From: Bradyrhizobium elkanii WSM2783
GTDB taxonomy: Bacteria > Pseudomonadota > Alphaproteobacteria > Rhizobiales > Xanthobacteraceae
DNA length: 64,000 bases
Reading direction: 5' to 3'
Assembly (NCBI RefSeq): GCF_000472865.1
Contig: NZ_AXAP01000026.1
Span: forward strand, 1 to 64,000
The notes beneath the pieces are model-generated. The model searched no databases. It had not been told where the DNA came from and was given only the letters and a program-made list of their open reading frames with translations. The translations under genes and the position numbers were made by a program. Within the stretch, counting starts at the first letter, position 1. Each line of letters starts with the position of its first letter. This document shows positions 50,525 through 60,230 of the stretch, one piece after another.

Positions 50525-51967
50525 ATGACCCAGAACCTCAAACGGCTGTTTGCGCGATCGATGACCGAGCCTGACTTCGTCGCCGCTCCAGCTTCGCCTC
50601 CGCCGCGTTCGGCGCGGCGTCGGCTGAGTTTCGTGATGATTGCCGGCGCGCTTGCCATCATCGGCGCACTGGCCGCCGGCTATTACTTCGCGATGCGGCC
50701 GGTGAACTTGAAAATCGCGGTCGGACCCGCCAACAGTGACGACCTCAAAGTGGTCCAGGCGCTCGCCCAAGCCTACAACCAGGGCAACAGCCAAATCCGG
50801 CTGCGTCTGATCCAGACGGACGGCGCGGTAGCGAGCGCCGAGGCGCTGGCCGGCGGCAAGGCCGACCTCGCCATTATCCGCGGCGATCTGGATGTCCCCA
50901 AGAATGCGCAGGCGGTGGCAACGCTGCGCAAGAATGTGGTGGCGATCTGGGTGCCGCCGCAGGGCAAAGGCAGGGGCAGGAAAGCAGCGCCAAAAATCAC
51001 CAAGATCGCGCAGCTCGCCGGCCACCGCGTCGGTGTCGTCGGCCGCACGCCCGCCAACGTCAACCTCTTGAAGGTGATCCTGCAGCAATATGGCGTCGAC
51101 CCCGCCAAGGTAGAGATCGTCCAGTTTCCCGCCAATGAGACGGCCGAGACCATCAAGGGCCAGAAAGCGGACGCCTATCTCGCCGCCGGACCCGTCAACA
51201 GCAAGATCACAATCGACGCGATCACAGCTTCGACCCGCGGCACGCCGACCTTCCTCGCCATCGACGCGGCGGAAGCGATCGCGCAGAACCATCCCGCCTA
51301 TGAAGCCTCGCAAATCCCCGCCGGCTCGCTCGGCGGCGTCGACCGCCCTGCGGACGAGGTCAAGACCATCAGCTTCTCGCACCATATCGTGGCGCGCAGG
51401 GGCATTTCCGAATCGACCATCGCCATCTTCACCCGGCAGCTGTTCTCGATCCGGCAGTCGCTGAAGAACGATTTCCCGCCGGCCGCCAGGATCGAGACGC
51501 CGGACACCGACAAGGACGCCACGATTCCCGTGCACCCTGGGGCTGCGGCTTTCGTCGATGGCGACGAGAAGACCTTCCTCGATCGCTACAGCGATTACAT
51601 CTGGTGGGGGCTGATGCTGGTCTCCGCAATGGGTTCGGCCGGCGCCTGGTTTGCCGGCTACCTGAAGAAGGACGAACGCAGCATCAACACGTCGCAGCGC
51701 GACCGGCTGCTCGACATGCTCGCTGCCGCGCGCCACAGCGATTCGATGGAAGAACTCGACCAGATGCAGGCCGAAGCCGACAACATCCTGCGCGAAGCGC
51801 TGATCTGTTTCGAGCACGGCGGAATCGAGCAGGGCACGCTGACCGCCTTCAACATCGCGCTCGAGCAATTCCACAACGCGGTCACCGACCGCAAGCTGCT
51901 GTTGATCAGCATGCCGCAAAACCTGCAGCGCGCCAGCGCGCAATTCCGGGCGGCAGGGACCGCTTAG
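50525..51967 (+). CDS. Membrane-anchored TAXI-family protein with C-terminal cytoplasmic extension
   Basis: A 480-residue protein. A single N-terminal helix (FVMIAGALAIIGALAAGYYF, about residues 36-55) anchors a TAXI-type binding domain (LKIAVGPANSDDLKVVQALA to IRGDLDVPKNAQAVATLRKN and FLAIDAAEAIAQNHPAYEAS). A second helix follows (DYIWWGLMLVSAMGSAGAWF), then about 105 residues of helical, partly coiled cytoplasmic tail (LDMLAAARHSDSMEELDQMQ). Two helices and a tail make it look like a sensor more than a simple receptor. There is no TRAP permease nearby. The function is unknown. Confidence 0.8.
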   Translation: MTQNLKRLFARSMTEPDFVAAPASPPPRSARRRLSFVMIAGALAIIGALAAGYYFAMRPVNLKIAVGPANSDDLKVVQALAQAYNQGNSQIRLRLIQTDGAVASAEALAGGKADLAIIRGDLDVPKNAQAVATLRKNVVAIWVPPQGKGRGRKAAPKITKIAQLAGHRVGVVGRTPANVNLLKVILQQYGVDPAKVEIVQFPANETAETIKGQKADAYLAAGPVNSKITIDAITASTRGTPTFLAIDAAEAIAQNHPAYEASQIPAGSLGGVDRPADEVKTISFSHHIVARRGISESTIAIFTRQLFSIRQSLKNDFPPAARIETPDTDKDATIPVHPGAAAFVDGDEKTFLDRYSDYIWWGLMLVSAMGSAGAWFAGYLKKDERSINTSQRDRLLDMLAAARHSDSMEELDQMQAEADNILREALICFEHGGIEQGTLTAFNIALEQFHNAVTDRKLLLISMPQNLQRASAQFRAAGTA

Positions 51968-52030
51968 CCACGGCGGGACGCAATCGGGTTCGCTTCAGTT
52001 CCCTGTTTGCGGGGCACGCGACCTCTCTTC

Positions 52031-52135
52031 CGTCATTCCGGGATCCGCCGAAGGCGCAGGCCCGGAATCCATCCGGCCGCAAACGATGTGGATGAATGGA
52101 TTCCGGGCTCACGCTTCGCGTGCCCCGGAATGACG
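52031..52135. repeat. Interspersed palindromic repeat, CGTCATTCCGGGA family
   Basis: CGTCATTCCGGGATCCGCCG, then AAGGCGCAGGCCCGGAATCC, and GGATTCCGGGCTCACGCTTC, then GCGTGCCCCGGAATGACG form a two-part hairpin of 105 bases. It lies between the TAXI-like gene and phoD; the remaining bases up to 52256 show no gene. Confidence 0.8.
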
Positions 52136-52256
52136 ACCAGATGCAATTTCTCTGCGATCATGTGGAGATGGCCGCCGTAATCGCTTCGTCATAGAATCCT
52201 TCTAGGTCTGTTGCGACATTTCGGCGCATCCGGTGCCGGACCGACGGAGGCTTGCC

Positions 52257-53804
52257 ATGACGATCAGGATTTCCCGCCGAAAGTTCCTCTCTTCAGCCGC
52301 TGTCGGCGCCGGCGTCATCGCGATGCCTCACCTCTCCCGCGCCGCCGACCGGCCGGCCGTCACCCATGGCGTGCAGTCCGGCGATGTCGGAGTTGACGGC
52401 GGCGTGGTCTGGGCGCGCGCCGACCGGCCGTCGCAGATGATGGTCGAGGTCGCGACCACCGAATCCTTCAAGGACGCGCGCGCACTGCCGCCGATCGCGG
52501 CCCTGCCCGAAAGCGATTTCACCGCCAAGATGCTCCTGGAAAACCTGCCCTCAGGCCAGGACATCTTCTACCGCGTGCGCTTCCGCGACCTCGCCCATGT
52601 CAACGTCCTCGGCGAGCCCGTAACCGGCCGCTTCCGCACCGCGCCCGCCGACCGGCGCGATGTCAGCTTTGTCTGGGGCGGCGACGTCGCCGGCCAGGGC
52701 TGGGGCATCAATCCCGACGATGGCGGCATGTTCACCTTCGCCACCATGGCCAAATACAAGCCGGATTTCTTCCTGCATTCCGGCGACACCATCTATGCCG
52801 ACGGCGTCATTCCGTCCGAGGTGAAGCTTGCCGACGGCAAGCTGTGGAAGAACCTCACCATCCCGGAGAAGGCCAAGGTCGCCGAGAAGCTCGACGAGTA
52901 CCGCGCGGCGCACAAGTACAACCTGCTCGACGAGCATGTGCGCGGCTTCAATGCAGAAGTGCCGATCTTCGTGCAATGGGACGACCACGAGGTCACCAAC
53001 AACTGGTCGCTGTCGAAACAGCTTCCTGCCGCCTACAAGGAGCGCGACATCAACGTGCTGGCGGCGCGTGCGGCGCGCGCCTTCCACGAGATGTATCCGA
53101 TGCGCGAAAGCATCGTCGAGCCGGGCCGCGTCTATCGCACGCTCAGCTACGGACCGCATCTCGACGTGTTCATGCTGGACGAGCGCAGCTATCGCGGACC
53201 CAACGGGCCAAACCAGCAGACCAGCTACGGCCCCGATGCTTATTTCCTCGGCCCGGACCAACTCGCCTGGCTGAAGCGCGGACTGCTCAACTCGCGCGCC
53301 ACCTGGAAGGTGATCGCCTCCGACATGCCGCTCAGCCTCATCGTCTATGACGATGCGGCCAACAGCAAAGGCTCCGAAGCGTTCGCGCAAGGAGACGGCC
53401 CGGCGCGCGGCCGCGAGCTCGAAATCGCCGAGATCCTGCGTTTCATCAAGACCGCCGGGATCGTCAACACCGTGTGGCTGACCGCCGACGTGCACTACGC
53501 CGCCGCGCACTACTACAATCCGAACAAGGCGCAGTTCCAGGACTTCGACCCGTTCTGGGAATTCGTCTCCGGCCCGCTGCATGCCGGCACTTTCGGCCCC
53601 AACGAGCTCGACAACACGTTTGGACCCGAGGTGAAGTTCATCAAGGCGCCCGGAGCCGACAAGCAGAACCTGCCGCCATCGGCGGGCATGCAGTTCTTCG
53701 GCCACGTCAAGATCGACGGCGCGACCGGACAGATGACAGTAACCTTGCGCGACCGCGCCGACGTCGCGCTGTGGTCGACCACGCTCGACCCGAAGCCGGT
53801 GTAA
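52257..53804 (+). CDS. phoD: Alkaline phosphatase D / phosphodiesterase, Tat-exported
   Basis: A 515-residue PhoD-family metallophosphoesterase. The ATG at 52257 has GGAGG at seven bases and begins with a Tat signal (ISRRKFLSSAAVGAGVIAMP, AxA-type cleavage near SRAAD). The family motifs are WARADRPSQMMVEVA, the metal site in GGDVAGQGWGIN, HSGDTIYADGVIP, WDDHEVTNNW and LTADVHYAAAHYY. It hydrolyses phosphodiesters and monoesters and needs Ca2+ and Fe3+ in characterised members. It provides a second periplasmic phosphatase in this window (the other is at 38175). Confidence 0.94.
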   Translation: MTIRISRRKFLSSAAVGAGVIAMPHLSRAADRPAVTHGVQSGDVGVDGGVVWARADRPSQMMVEVATTESFKDARALPPIAALPESDFTAKMLLENLPSGQDIFYRVRFRDLAHVNVLGEPVTGRFRTAPADRRDVSFVWGGDVAGQGWGINPDDGGMFTFATMAKYKPDFFLHSGDTIYADGVIPSEVKLADGKLWKNLTIPEKAKVAEKLDEYRAAHKYNLLDEHVRGFNAEVPIFVQWDDHEVTNNWSLSKQLPAAYKERDINVLAARAARAFHEMYPMRESIVEPGRVYRTLSYGPHLDVFMLDERSYRGPNGPNQQTSYGPDAYFLGPDQLAWLKRGLLNSRATWKVIASDMPLSLIVYDDAANSKGSEAFAQGDGPARGRELEIAEILRFIKTAGIVNTVWLTADVHYAAAHYYNPNKAQFQDFDPFWEFVSGPLHAGTFGPNELDNTFGPEVKFIKAPGADKQNLPPSAGMQFFGHVKIDGATGQMTVTLRDRADVALWSTTLDPKPV

Positions 53805-53854
53805 CATCGTAATGTAGTGACGTAACGTGGGACGGTCTATCCGCGAACCCAGGA

Positions 53855-53888
53855 CCCCGGATTGCGCTGCGCTCCATCCGGGCTACGG
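53855..53888. repeat. Palindromic repeat, CCCGGATGGAGCGCA family, reversed
   Basis: CCCCGGATTGCGCTGCGCTCCATCCGGGCTACGG in outline; it is the reverse complement of the family at 40078-40110. On the minus strand its edge contributes the TAG stop (plus-strand CTA, 53883-53885) of the response regulator gene. Confidence 0.75.
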
Positions 53889-54263
53889 ATCCAAAACCCG
53901 CCTTCGGAGCGCTGCTTCCAGCGCTTCGGTCGAGCATGGCTTGACCAGGCGCGGCTTGCCGGCCAGCGCAGCGGGAAGCTGGACGTCAGCGCCATAGCCG
54001 GTGACAAAGAGATAGGGGATCCGTAGCCCGTCGAGCTCTTCGGCGAGCGCAAAGGTGTTCTCGCGGGCCAGCACGACATCCAGCAGCGCGAAGTCGGGCC
54101 GGCGATAGGCGATCATCTGAAGTGCTCGCGCGACGCTGGTCGCTGTCCGCACCGTCTTCACCCCGAAGCCGAGGATCGTGTCCTCGAAATCGATGGCGAT
54201 GATCGGGTCGTCCTCGACGATCAACACGTCGGAAGGCATGCGGCTGAAGAGGGCCGGTTTCAT
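53883..54263 (-). CDS. Single-domain response regulator
   Basis: A 126-residue stand-alone receiver domain: DVLIVEDDPIIAIDFEDTIL holds the acidic pocket, DFALLDVVLARENTF the phospho-acceptor Asp, and FVTGYGADVQ and RLVKPCSTEAL the Thr/Lys signalling residues. There is no output domain. The start is uncertain; I use the ATG at 54263, with another at 54239 (MPSDVLIVEDD). The stop codon is in a palindromic repeat. It is divergent from the Crp/Fnr gene at 54464; the 200-base space holds both promoters. Confidence 0.85.
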   Translation of the reverse strand: MKPALFSRMPSDVLIVEDDPIIAIDFEDTILGFGVKTVRTATSVARALQMIAYRRPDFALLDVVLARENTFALAEELDGLRIPYLFVTGYGADVQLPAALAGKPRLVKPCSTEALEAALRRRVLDP

Positions 54264-54463
54264 ATGCGCGCCAGGTCCTGTTTTGAGGCATTGATCTGAT
54301 GGTCCGGACATGAGCCGCCAGTCGGCACGCTGCCGGCGCCTCTGAAGCACACCGGCGGTTCCCGCATTGAAACCACCACACTGCGGTCCCGGCGTCTGTT
54401 CACTTGTGCACACAACAGGAGGAACGGGTTGACTATCGTCGCGGTTGGTGAGGGGGAGACCCG

Positions 54464-55225
54464 ATGCTTCAACAACGCAGCCAACCGGACAGAGCTGACC
54501 GGCCCTTTAACAACCTGTTGCGCCGTCTGAGCGACGCCGATTATGGGCTGATCGCACCGCACCTCGCGCGCGCCGAGGCCAACGCTAACGACCTGCTTTA
54601 CAGCCCCGGCGACGACGTCGAGACCGTGTATTTTCCCTGCGGGCCCGGCCTCGTCTCGTACCTCGTGACCAACGAGGACGGCCGCGACGTCGAGACCATT
54701 CTGGTCGGCCGCGAGGGTGCCGTCGGTGGCATCGTCAGCCAGGGATCTCTTCCCGCCTATACCCGCATCATCGTCAAATTCGGCGGGCCGTTCGCGCGGA
54801 TGACGGTCGGCAGGCTGGAAGCGGCCAAGCTGAAATCGCCCTCGATCCGCAACGTCTTCGCGCGCTACGCCGATTGCATGCTGGCGCAGATCTTTCAGTC
54901 GACGGCCTGTAACGCGATCCACTCGATCGAGCAGCGCACCGCCAAATGGATCATCTCGGCGATGGAGCGCACCAATGGCGATGGCGCAGTACCGCTCACG
55001 CATGAGCAGCTCGCCACCCTGCTGGGGGTGGGCCGCAGCTATGCCAGCCGCGTGATTCAGTCCTTCAAGGCCGAGGGCGTGCTGGAGACGCGCCGCGGCG
55101 CGATCCTGGTCCGAAACCTCGACCTCCTGCGCCTCCGCTCCTGCCTGTGCAACGAGGCCGTCAAGGACCACTTTGAGGAGGTGCTCCGTGGGGTCTATCC
55201 GAGCGAGGAAAAGGAAGCCGGATAG
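54464..55225 (+). CDS. Crp/Fnr-family transcriptional regulator
   Basis: A 253-residue protein. The cyclic-nucleotide-binding-like N-domain (YSPGDDVETVYFPCGPGLVS, then VETILVGREGAVGGI) lacks the conserved cAMP-binding RxS(T) loop and the Fnr cysteines in the usual place, so it may sense something else. The C-terminal winged helix-turn-helix is LTHEQLATLLGVGRSYASRV, then IQSFKAEGVLETRRG. GGGGGAGA precedes the ATG. The divergent response regulator suggests related roles in stress signalling. Confidence 0.92.
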   Translation: MLQQRSQPDRADRPFNNLLRRLSDADYGLIAPHLARAEANANDLLYSPGDDVETVYFPCGPGLVSYLVTNEDGRDVETILVGREGAVGGIVSQGSLPAYTRIIVKFGGPFARMTVGRLEAAKLKSPSIRNVFARYADCMLAQIFQSTACNAIHSIEQRTAKWIISAMERTNGDGAVPLTHEQLATLLGVGRSYASRVIQSFKAEGVLETRRGAILVRNLDLLRLRSCLCNEAVKDHFEEVLRGVYPSEEKEAG

Positions 55226-55346
55226 GCATCATGAAATCAGGCTGAATTGCATCCCCGGCCACGGTGCGCCCCCTCTCCCGCTCGCGGGGAGGTGAAGGAG
55301 GACCCCAAAGGGTTCCAAAAACGGCGAGTACCCGGCAAACAACGCA

Positions 55347-55374
55347 TTGTTTTTTGACGGTTTCTGACTATATT
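55347..55374 (+). promoter_or_regulatory. Candidate promoter upstream of typA
   Basis: TTGTTT (55347-55352), a 16-base spacer, then TATATT (55369-55374). It is the best sigma70-like pair in the 336 bases 55226-55561 before typA, which also begin with a repeat-like GC-rich stretch and have no gene. The -35 is poor. Confidence 0.35.
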
Positions 55375-55389
55375 GCGCCGCAAACGCGC

Positions 55390-55427
55390 AAGCTTTGCCC
55401 GGTCCCTTCTGGCCGGGCTTGCTTTTT
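55390..55427 (+). terminator. Hairpin with T-run in the typA leader
   Basis: AAGC plus GCCCGG (55390-55402) pair with CCGGGC plus GCTT (55413-55424), leaving small mismatches, and five T follow. It comes after the candidate promoter at 55347 and 134 bases before typA, so it could be an attenuator, or the terminator of the upstream Crp/Fnr gene. Confidence 0.5.
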
Positions 55428-55561
55428 GAGGCGAGCCGCGCCCCGCGAGATTTCAAAGGCTTGAGTGTGATCCGGACCCGGAGGGGCCGTAGTTGCCAAA
55501 GATCGATCCCGGCTTTCCGGCGAGATCGCTCAAGACCTGTGCACGACTGAAAAGCAGAGCC

Positions 55562-57388
<1,827 letters not shown>

Positions 57389-57410
57389 CCTCTCCCTCCA
57401 CAAGGGAACC

Positions 57411-57523
57411 GTCATGGCCGGGCTTGTCCCGGCCATCCACGTCTTCGATACTGGGAACCAAGAGCGTGGATGCCCGGGACATCTGCGCGAAGACGCGCTT
57501 CGCGCTTTTGCCCCGGCATGACG
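57411..57523. repeat. Interspersed palindromic repeat, GTCATGGCCGGGCTTG family
   Basis: GTCATGGCCGGGCTTGTCCC, then GGCCATCCACGTC, pair with GAGCGTGGATGCCCGGGACA; a second inner palindrome (GCGCGAAGACGCGCTTCGCG) and CCCCGGCATGACG follow. It is 113 bases long, beginning 22 bases after the typA stop. An upstream reading-frame extension of the next gene runs through it, which argues for the later start at 57541. Confidence 0.8.
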
Positions 57524-57540
57524 ATGAAGTGGACGACCCG

Positions 57541-58785
57541 ATGTCCCTCCCCTCCTCAGTCGATGTCGTCATCATCGGCGCTGGCGCAGCCGGCCTTGGC
57601 GCAGCCAATGCGCTGAAGGATTCCGGTCTTTCCACCATCGTGCTGGAAGCGCGCGACCGCCTCGGCGGGCGGGCGCATACGGTCCGGGCCGCGCCCGATG
57701 TGGTGTTCGACGTCGGCTGCGGCTGGCTGCATTCGGCGGACAAGAACAGTTTCGTCGCCGTCGCCGAACAACTGAATTTCGAGATCAACAAGACCTTGCC
57801 GCCCTGGCGCGAGCGCGCCTATGGCAAGGCGTTCCCGCAAGCCGATCGCGACGATTTCATGCGTTCGCTCGATGAATTCTACGAGCGCGCTTGGAAGGCC
57901 GCGCAAAAGGGCGAGGACGCGCCTGCGAACCGTTATCTCGAGCCGGGTAATCGCTGGAATCCGATGATCGATGCGATCTCCACCTATGTGAACGGCTGCG
58001 AGCTCGATCAGGTCTCGATCCTCGACATGGAGGCTTATGAGGACACCAACATCAATTGGCGCGTGCGGCGCGGCTATGGCGCGCTGGTCGCCGCCTATGG
58101 TGCCTCATGTCCCGTCGCGCTCAATTGCAATGTCACGCTGATCGACCATTCCGGAAAACGCCTGCGCCTCGAAACGTCGCTGGGCACCCTTGCGGCCGAC
58201 CATGTGATCGTGACCGTGCCGACAAATTTGATCGCGGATGAAGCGATCCGCTTCTCGCCCGCGCTGCCGGCAAAAGCCGACGCCGCGCGGGGACTGCCGC
58301 TCGGCGTCGACGATAAGGTGGTGCTGGCGCTCGCGGACGCGGACGCATTTCCGAAGGAAGGCAATTTGCGCGGCGCCACCATGCGCACCGAAATGGGCAC
58401 CTATCACATCCGTCCGTTCGGCCAGCCCTGCATCGAGGGCTTTTTCGGCGGCCGGTTCGCAAAAGAGCTGGAAGATGCCGGCGACGGCGCCTTTGCCGCG
58501 CACAGCATCGACGAAATCGCGGGCTTTCTCGGCAGCGACATCCGGCGCAAGCTGACGCCGCTTGCGGAATCCCGCTGGGCGCACGACCCCTTCGCCCGCG
58601 GCGCCTATTCGCACGCGCTCCCCGGCCATGCCGGCAAACGCGCCGTGCTGGCCGCGCCCGTCGATGGACGCTTGTTCTTCGCGGGTGAAGCAACCTCGCC
58701 GAACTTCTTCTCCACCGCACATGGCGCGCGCGACTCCGGCGAGCGCGCGGCGAAGGAAGTGCTTGCAGCAAGCGCGCAAGGGTAG
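57541..58785 (+). CDS. FAD-dependent amine oxidase family protein
   Basis: A 414-residue flavoprotein of the monoamine-oxidase/polyamine-oxidase group. FAD binding is by SVDVVIIGAGAAGLGAANAL, then VLEARDRLGGRAHTVR. The C-terminal signature is RLFFAGEATSPNFFSTAHGA, then RDSGERAAKEV. It probably oxidises an amine or similar substrate with O2. The substrate is unknown. No signal peptide is present, so it is cytoplasmic. It is convergent with the HNH nuclease gene, 13 bases between stops. Confidence 0.9.
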   Translation: MSLPSSVDVVIIGAGAAGLGAANALKDSGLSTIVLEARDRLGGRAHTVRAAPDVVFDVGCGWLHSADKNSFVAVAEQLNFEINKTLPPWRERAYGKAFPQADRDDFMRSLDEFYERAWKAAQKGEDAPANRYLEPGNRWNPMIDAISTYVNGCELDQVSILDMEAYEDTNINWRVRRGYGALVAAYGASCPVALNCNVTLIDHSGKRLRLETSLGTLAADHVIVTVPTNLIADEAIRFSPALPAKADAARGLPLGVDDKVVLALADADAFPKEGNLRGATMRTEMGTYHIRPFGQPCIEGFFGGRFAKELEDAGDGAFAAHSIDEIAGFLGSDIRRKLTPLAESRWAHDPFARGAYSHALPGHAGKRAVLAAPVDGRLFFAGEATSPNFFSTAHGARDSGERAAKEVLAASAQG

Positions 58786-58798
58786 CCAACTAACACGG

Positions 58799-59692
58799 CT
58801 AACCCTTAAAAATAACGTCGCGATGGAATTTTAGATACTGCGCGTTGGGATAAAGTGTCTGATCTTTCGGGAGATAAATCGAGCCACTTCGATTGAGCAG
58901 TCGAAAGGCATCTTCAGGAACGTGGTTCTTAGCGATCAATATCTTGTAGTCGTCTCCTACGGAGATCAATCCGCGATCGAACATCCAATGTACCGTTCCG
59001 GAAAGAGCTATTCCGTTGCGAATAGAGTCGGGGCCCTTCGACGCTACCGGCTGGATATGCGCCGCTTGGACCTCAGGACGCCCGCCGCCATTTATTAAAC
59101 GAAGTCCGGTCATCGAGCATCGGTTCGCATAAGCCGCCCGTACATTGTGCATGAACGATCGCTCGCGAAATGGCCTGGAAATCGTCATTTCTACAATCGG
59201 TCGCTCAAAAGGAACTGTTGGCTCGAACAACCCGGAATCCGAATCTAGCTGGGACACTTCGCCTAAGACTGGCGCGAAACCAGACTTCAGGATTCGATCG
59301 AATTCGTTGTCCGGAATTATGCGCACCGCCCGTCCAAAGGCACCCTTGTTCGTCGAGCCGTCTGGCTTCTTCAGCGCACTCTCGTAGTAATCCCCGCCTT
59401 CTGCAAATGGCACTGGCTTATCAAAATCAAGGTAATCGTCGATCAGTGCGTAGTAGTGATCCGCAACCTCCGAATCTTCGACAACCGCCGTGACGCGCGC
59501 TACGCCAAAATACGATTGTCGCCCTCCGAGGCTTGATAAATCGACGCTTGATCGCCTCGGCTCGTAGTAGACGATGTGATCACCGATCGCCCGCCTGACT
59601 TGATTGAGGTACGTCCGTGGAAAATGATATCGCGCCTCAGGCAAATCTTTGTAACCAGGCGCTACTTTTGTTGTGAAAACTGCTTTGGCCAT
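58799..59692 (-). CDS. EVE-like domain fused to HNH endonuclease (candidate modification-dependent restriction enzyme)
   Basis: A 297-residue two-domain protein. The N-domain (1-150) contains RYHFPRTYLNQVRRAIGDHI, then VYYEPRR and GRQSYFGVARVTAVVEDSEV, the pattern of the EVE/PUA-like modified-base-binding fold. The C-domain is an HNH nuclease: ANRCSMTGLRL, AAHIQPVASKGPDSIRNGIA (His212, Asn226) and TVHWMFDRGLISV (His235). No methylase gene is adjacent, as expected for a type IV-like system. The codon use is more AT-rich than in its neighbours, suggesting transfer. No obvious ribosome site stands before the ATG. Confidence 0.85.
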   Translation of the reverse strand: MAKAVFTTKVAPGYKDLPEARYHFPRTYLNQVRRAIGDHIVYYEPRRSSVDLSSLGGRQSYFGVARVTAVVEDSEVADHYYALIDDYLDFDKPVPFAEGGDYYESALKKPDGSTNKGAFGRAVRIIPDNEFDRILKSGFAPVLGEVSQLDSDSGLFEPTVPFERPIVEMTISRPFRERSFMHNVRAAYANRCSMTGLRLINGGGRPEVQAAHIQPVASKGPDSIRNGIALSGTVHWMFDRGLISVGDDYKILIAKNHVPEDAFRLLNRSGSIYLPKDQTLYPNAQYLKFHRDVIFKG

Positions 59693-59774
59693 TTAGGTCG
59701 GCAAACGATCGAGTCTCTTTTCACGAATACTACCGAGAACTGCGTCGATCGACCAGGCGCTCGGCGGCCTATAC

Positions 59775-60230
59775 CTACTCCATCACCCGCGCCCGCGTTT
59801 CGGCATCCGGCACAAAGCAGGTCTCGTATTTGCCGAATATGCGATAGCGGTTGCGGGCGAGGAGACCGTAGACGGCGTCGCGGATCGGCTTTGGCACTGC
59901 GAACAGCGCTTTCGTCCAGCGCCAGCCCGGCAGGTGGCTCAGCACCGTCAGAGCGGCATCGGATTTGAAATAGGCGACGCCGCCATGCACAACAGCGTTC
60001 GTATCAGGGTCGGCTGGATCAATGCCGAACGTCCGCGCCAGCCGCGTGCCATAGCCCGATTGGACCGGCGTGAAGCGGAAGCGGCGGTCCGCGTCGCGCG
60101 CGATGACGAAGCGGACCCAGCGCGAGCAGAAGATGCAGACGCCGTCATAGAGGATCACGTCATCGTCCGGCCAGAGTCGCATTCTGTTTCCAGTTGACGC
60201 ATTCTTGCGCGACGACGAAGCGTGCGTCAT
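59775..60230 (-). CDS. DCC-family thiol-disulfide oxidoreductase-like protein (DUF393)
   Basis: A 151-residue protein with the DCC motif VILYDGVCIFCSRWVRFVIA (DxxCxxC) at about residues 25-44, which is the thioredoxin-like redox pair. RDADRRFRFTPVQS and LLARNRYRIFGKYETCFVPD are typical of the family. The ATG at 60230 overlaps the TGA stop of the upstream gene (ATGA), so translational coupling is likely; an internal ATG at 60182 would start closer to the domain and remains possible. Confidence 0.85.
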   Translation of the reverse strand: MTHASSSRKNASTGNRMRLWPDDDVILYDGVCIFCSRWVRFVIARDADRRFRFTPVQSGYGTRLARTFGIDPADPDTNAVVHGGVAYFKSDAALTVLSHLPGWRWTKALFAVPKPIRDAVYGLLARNRYRIFGKYETCFVPDAETRARVME

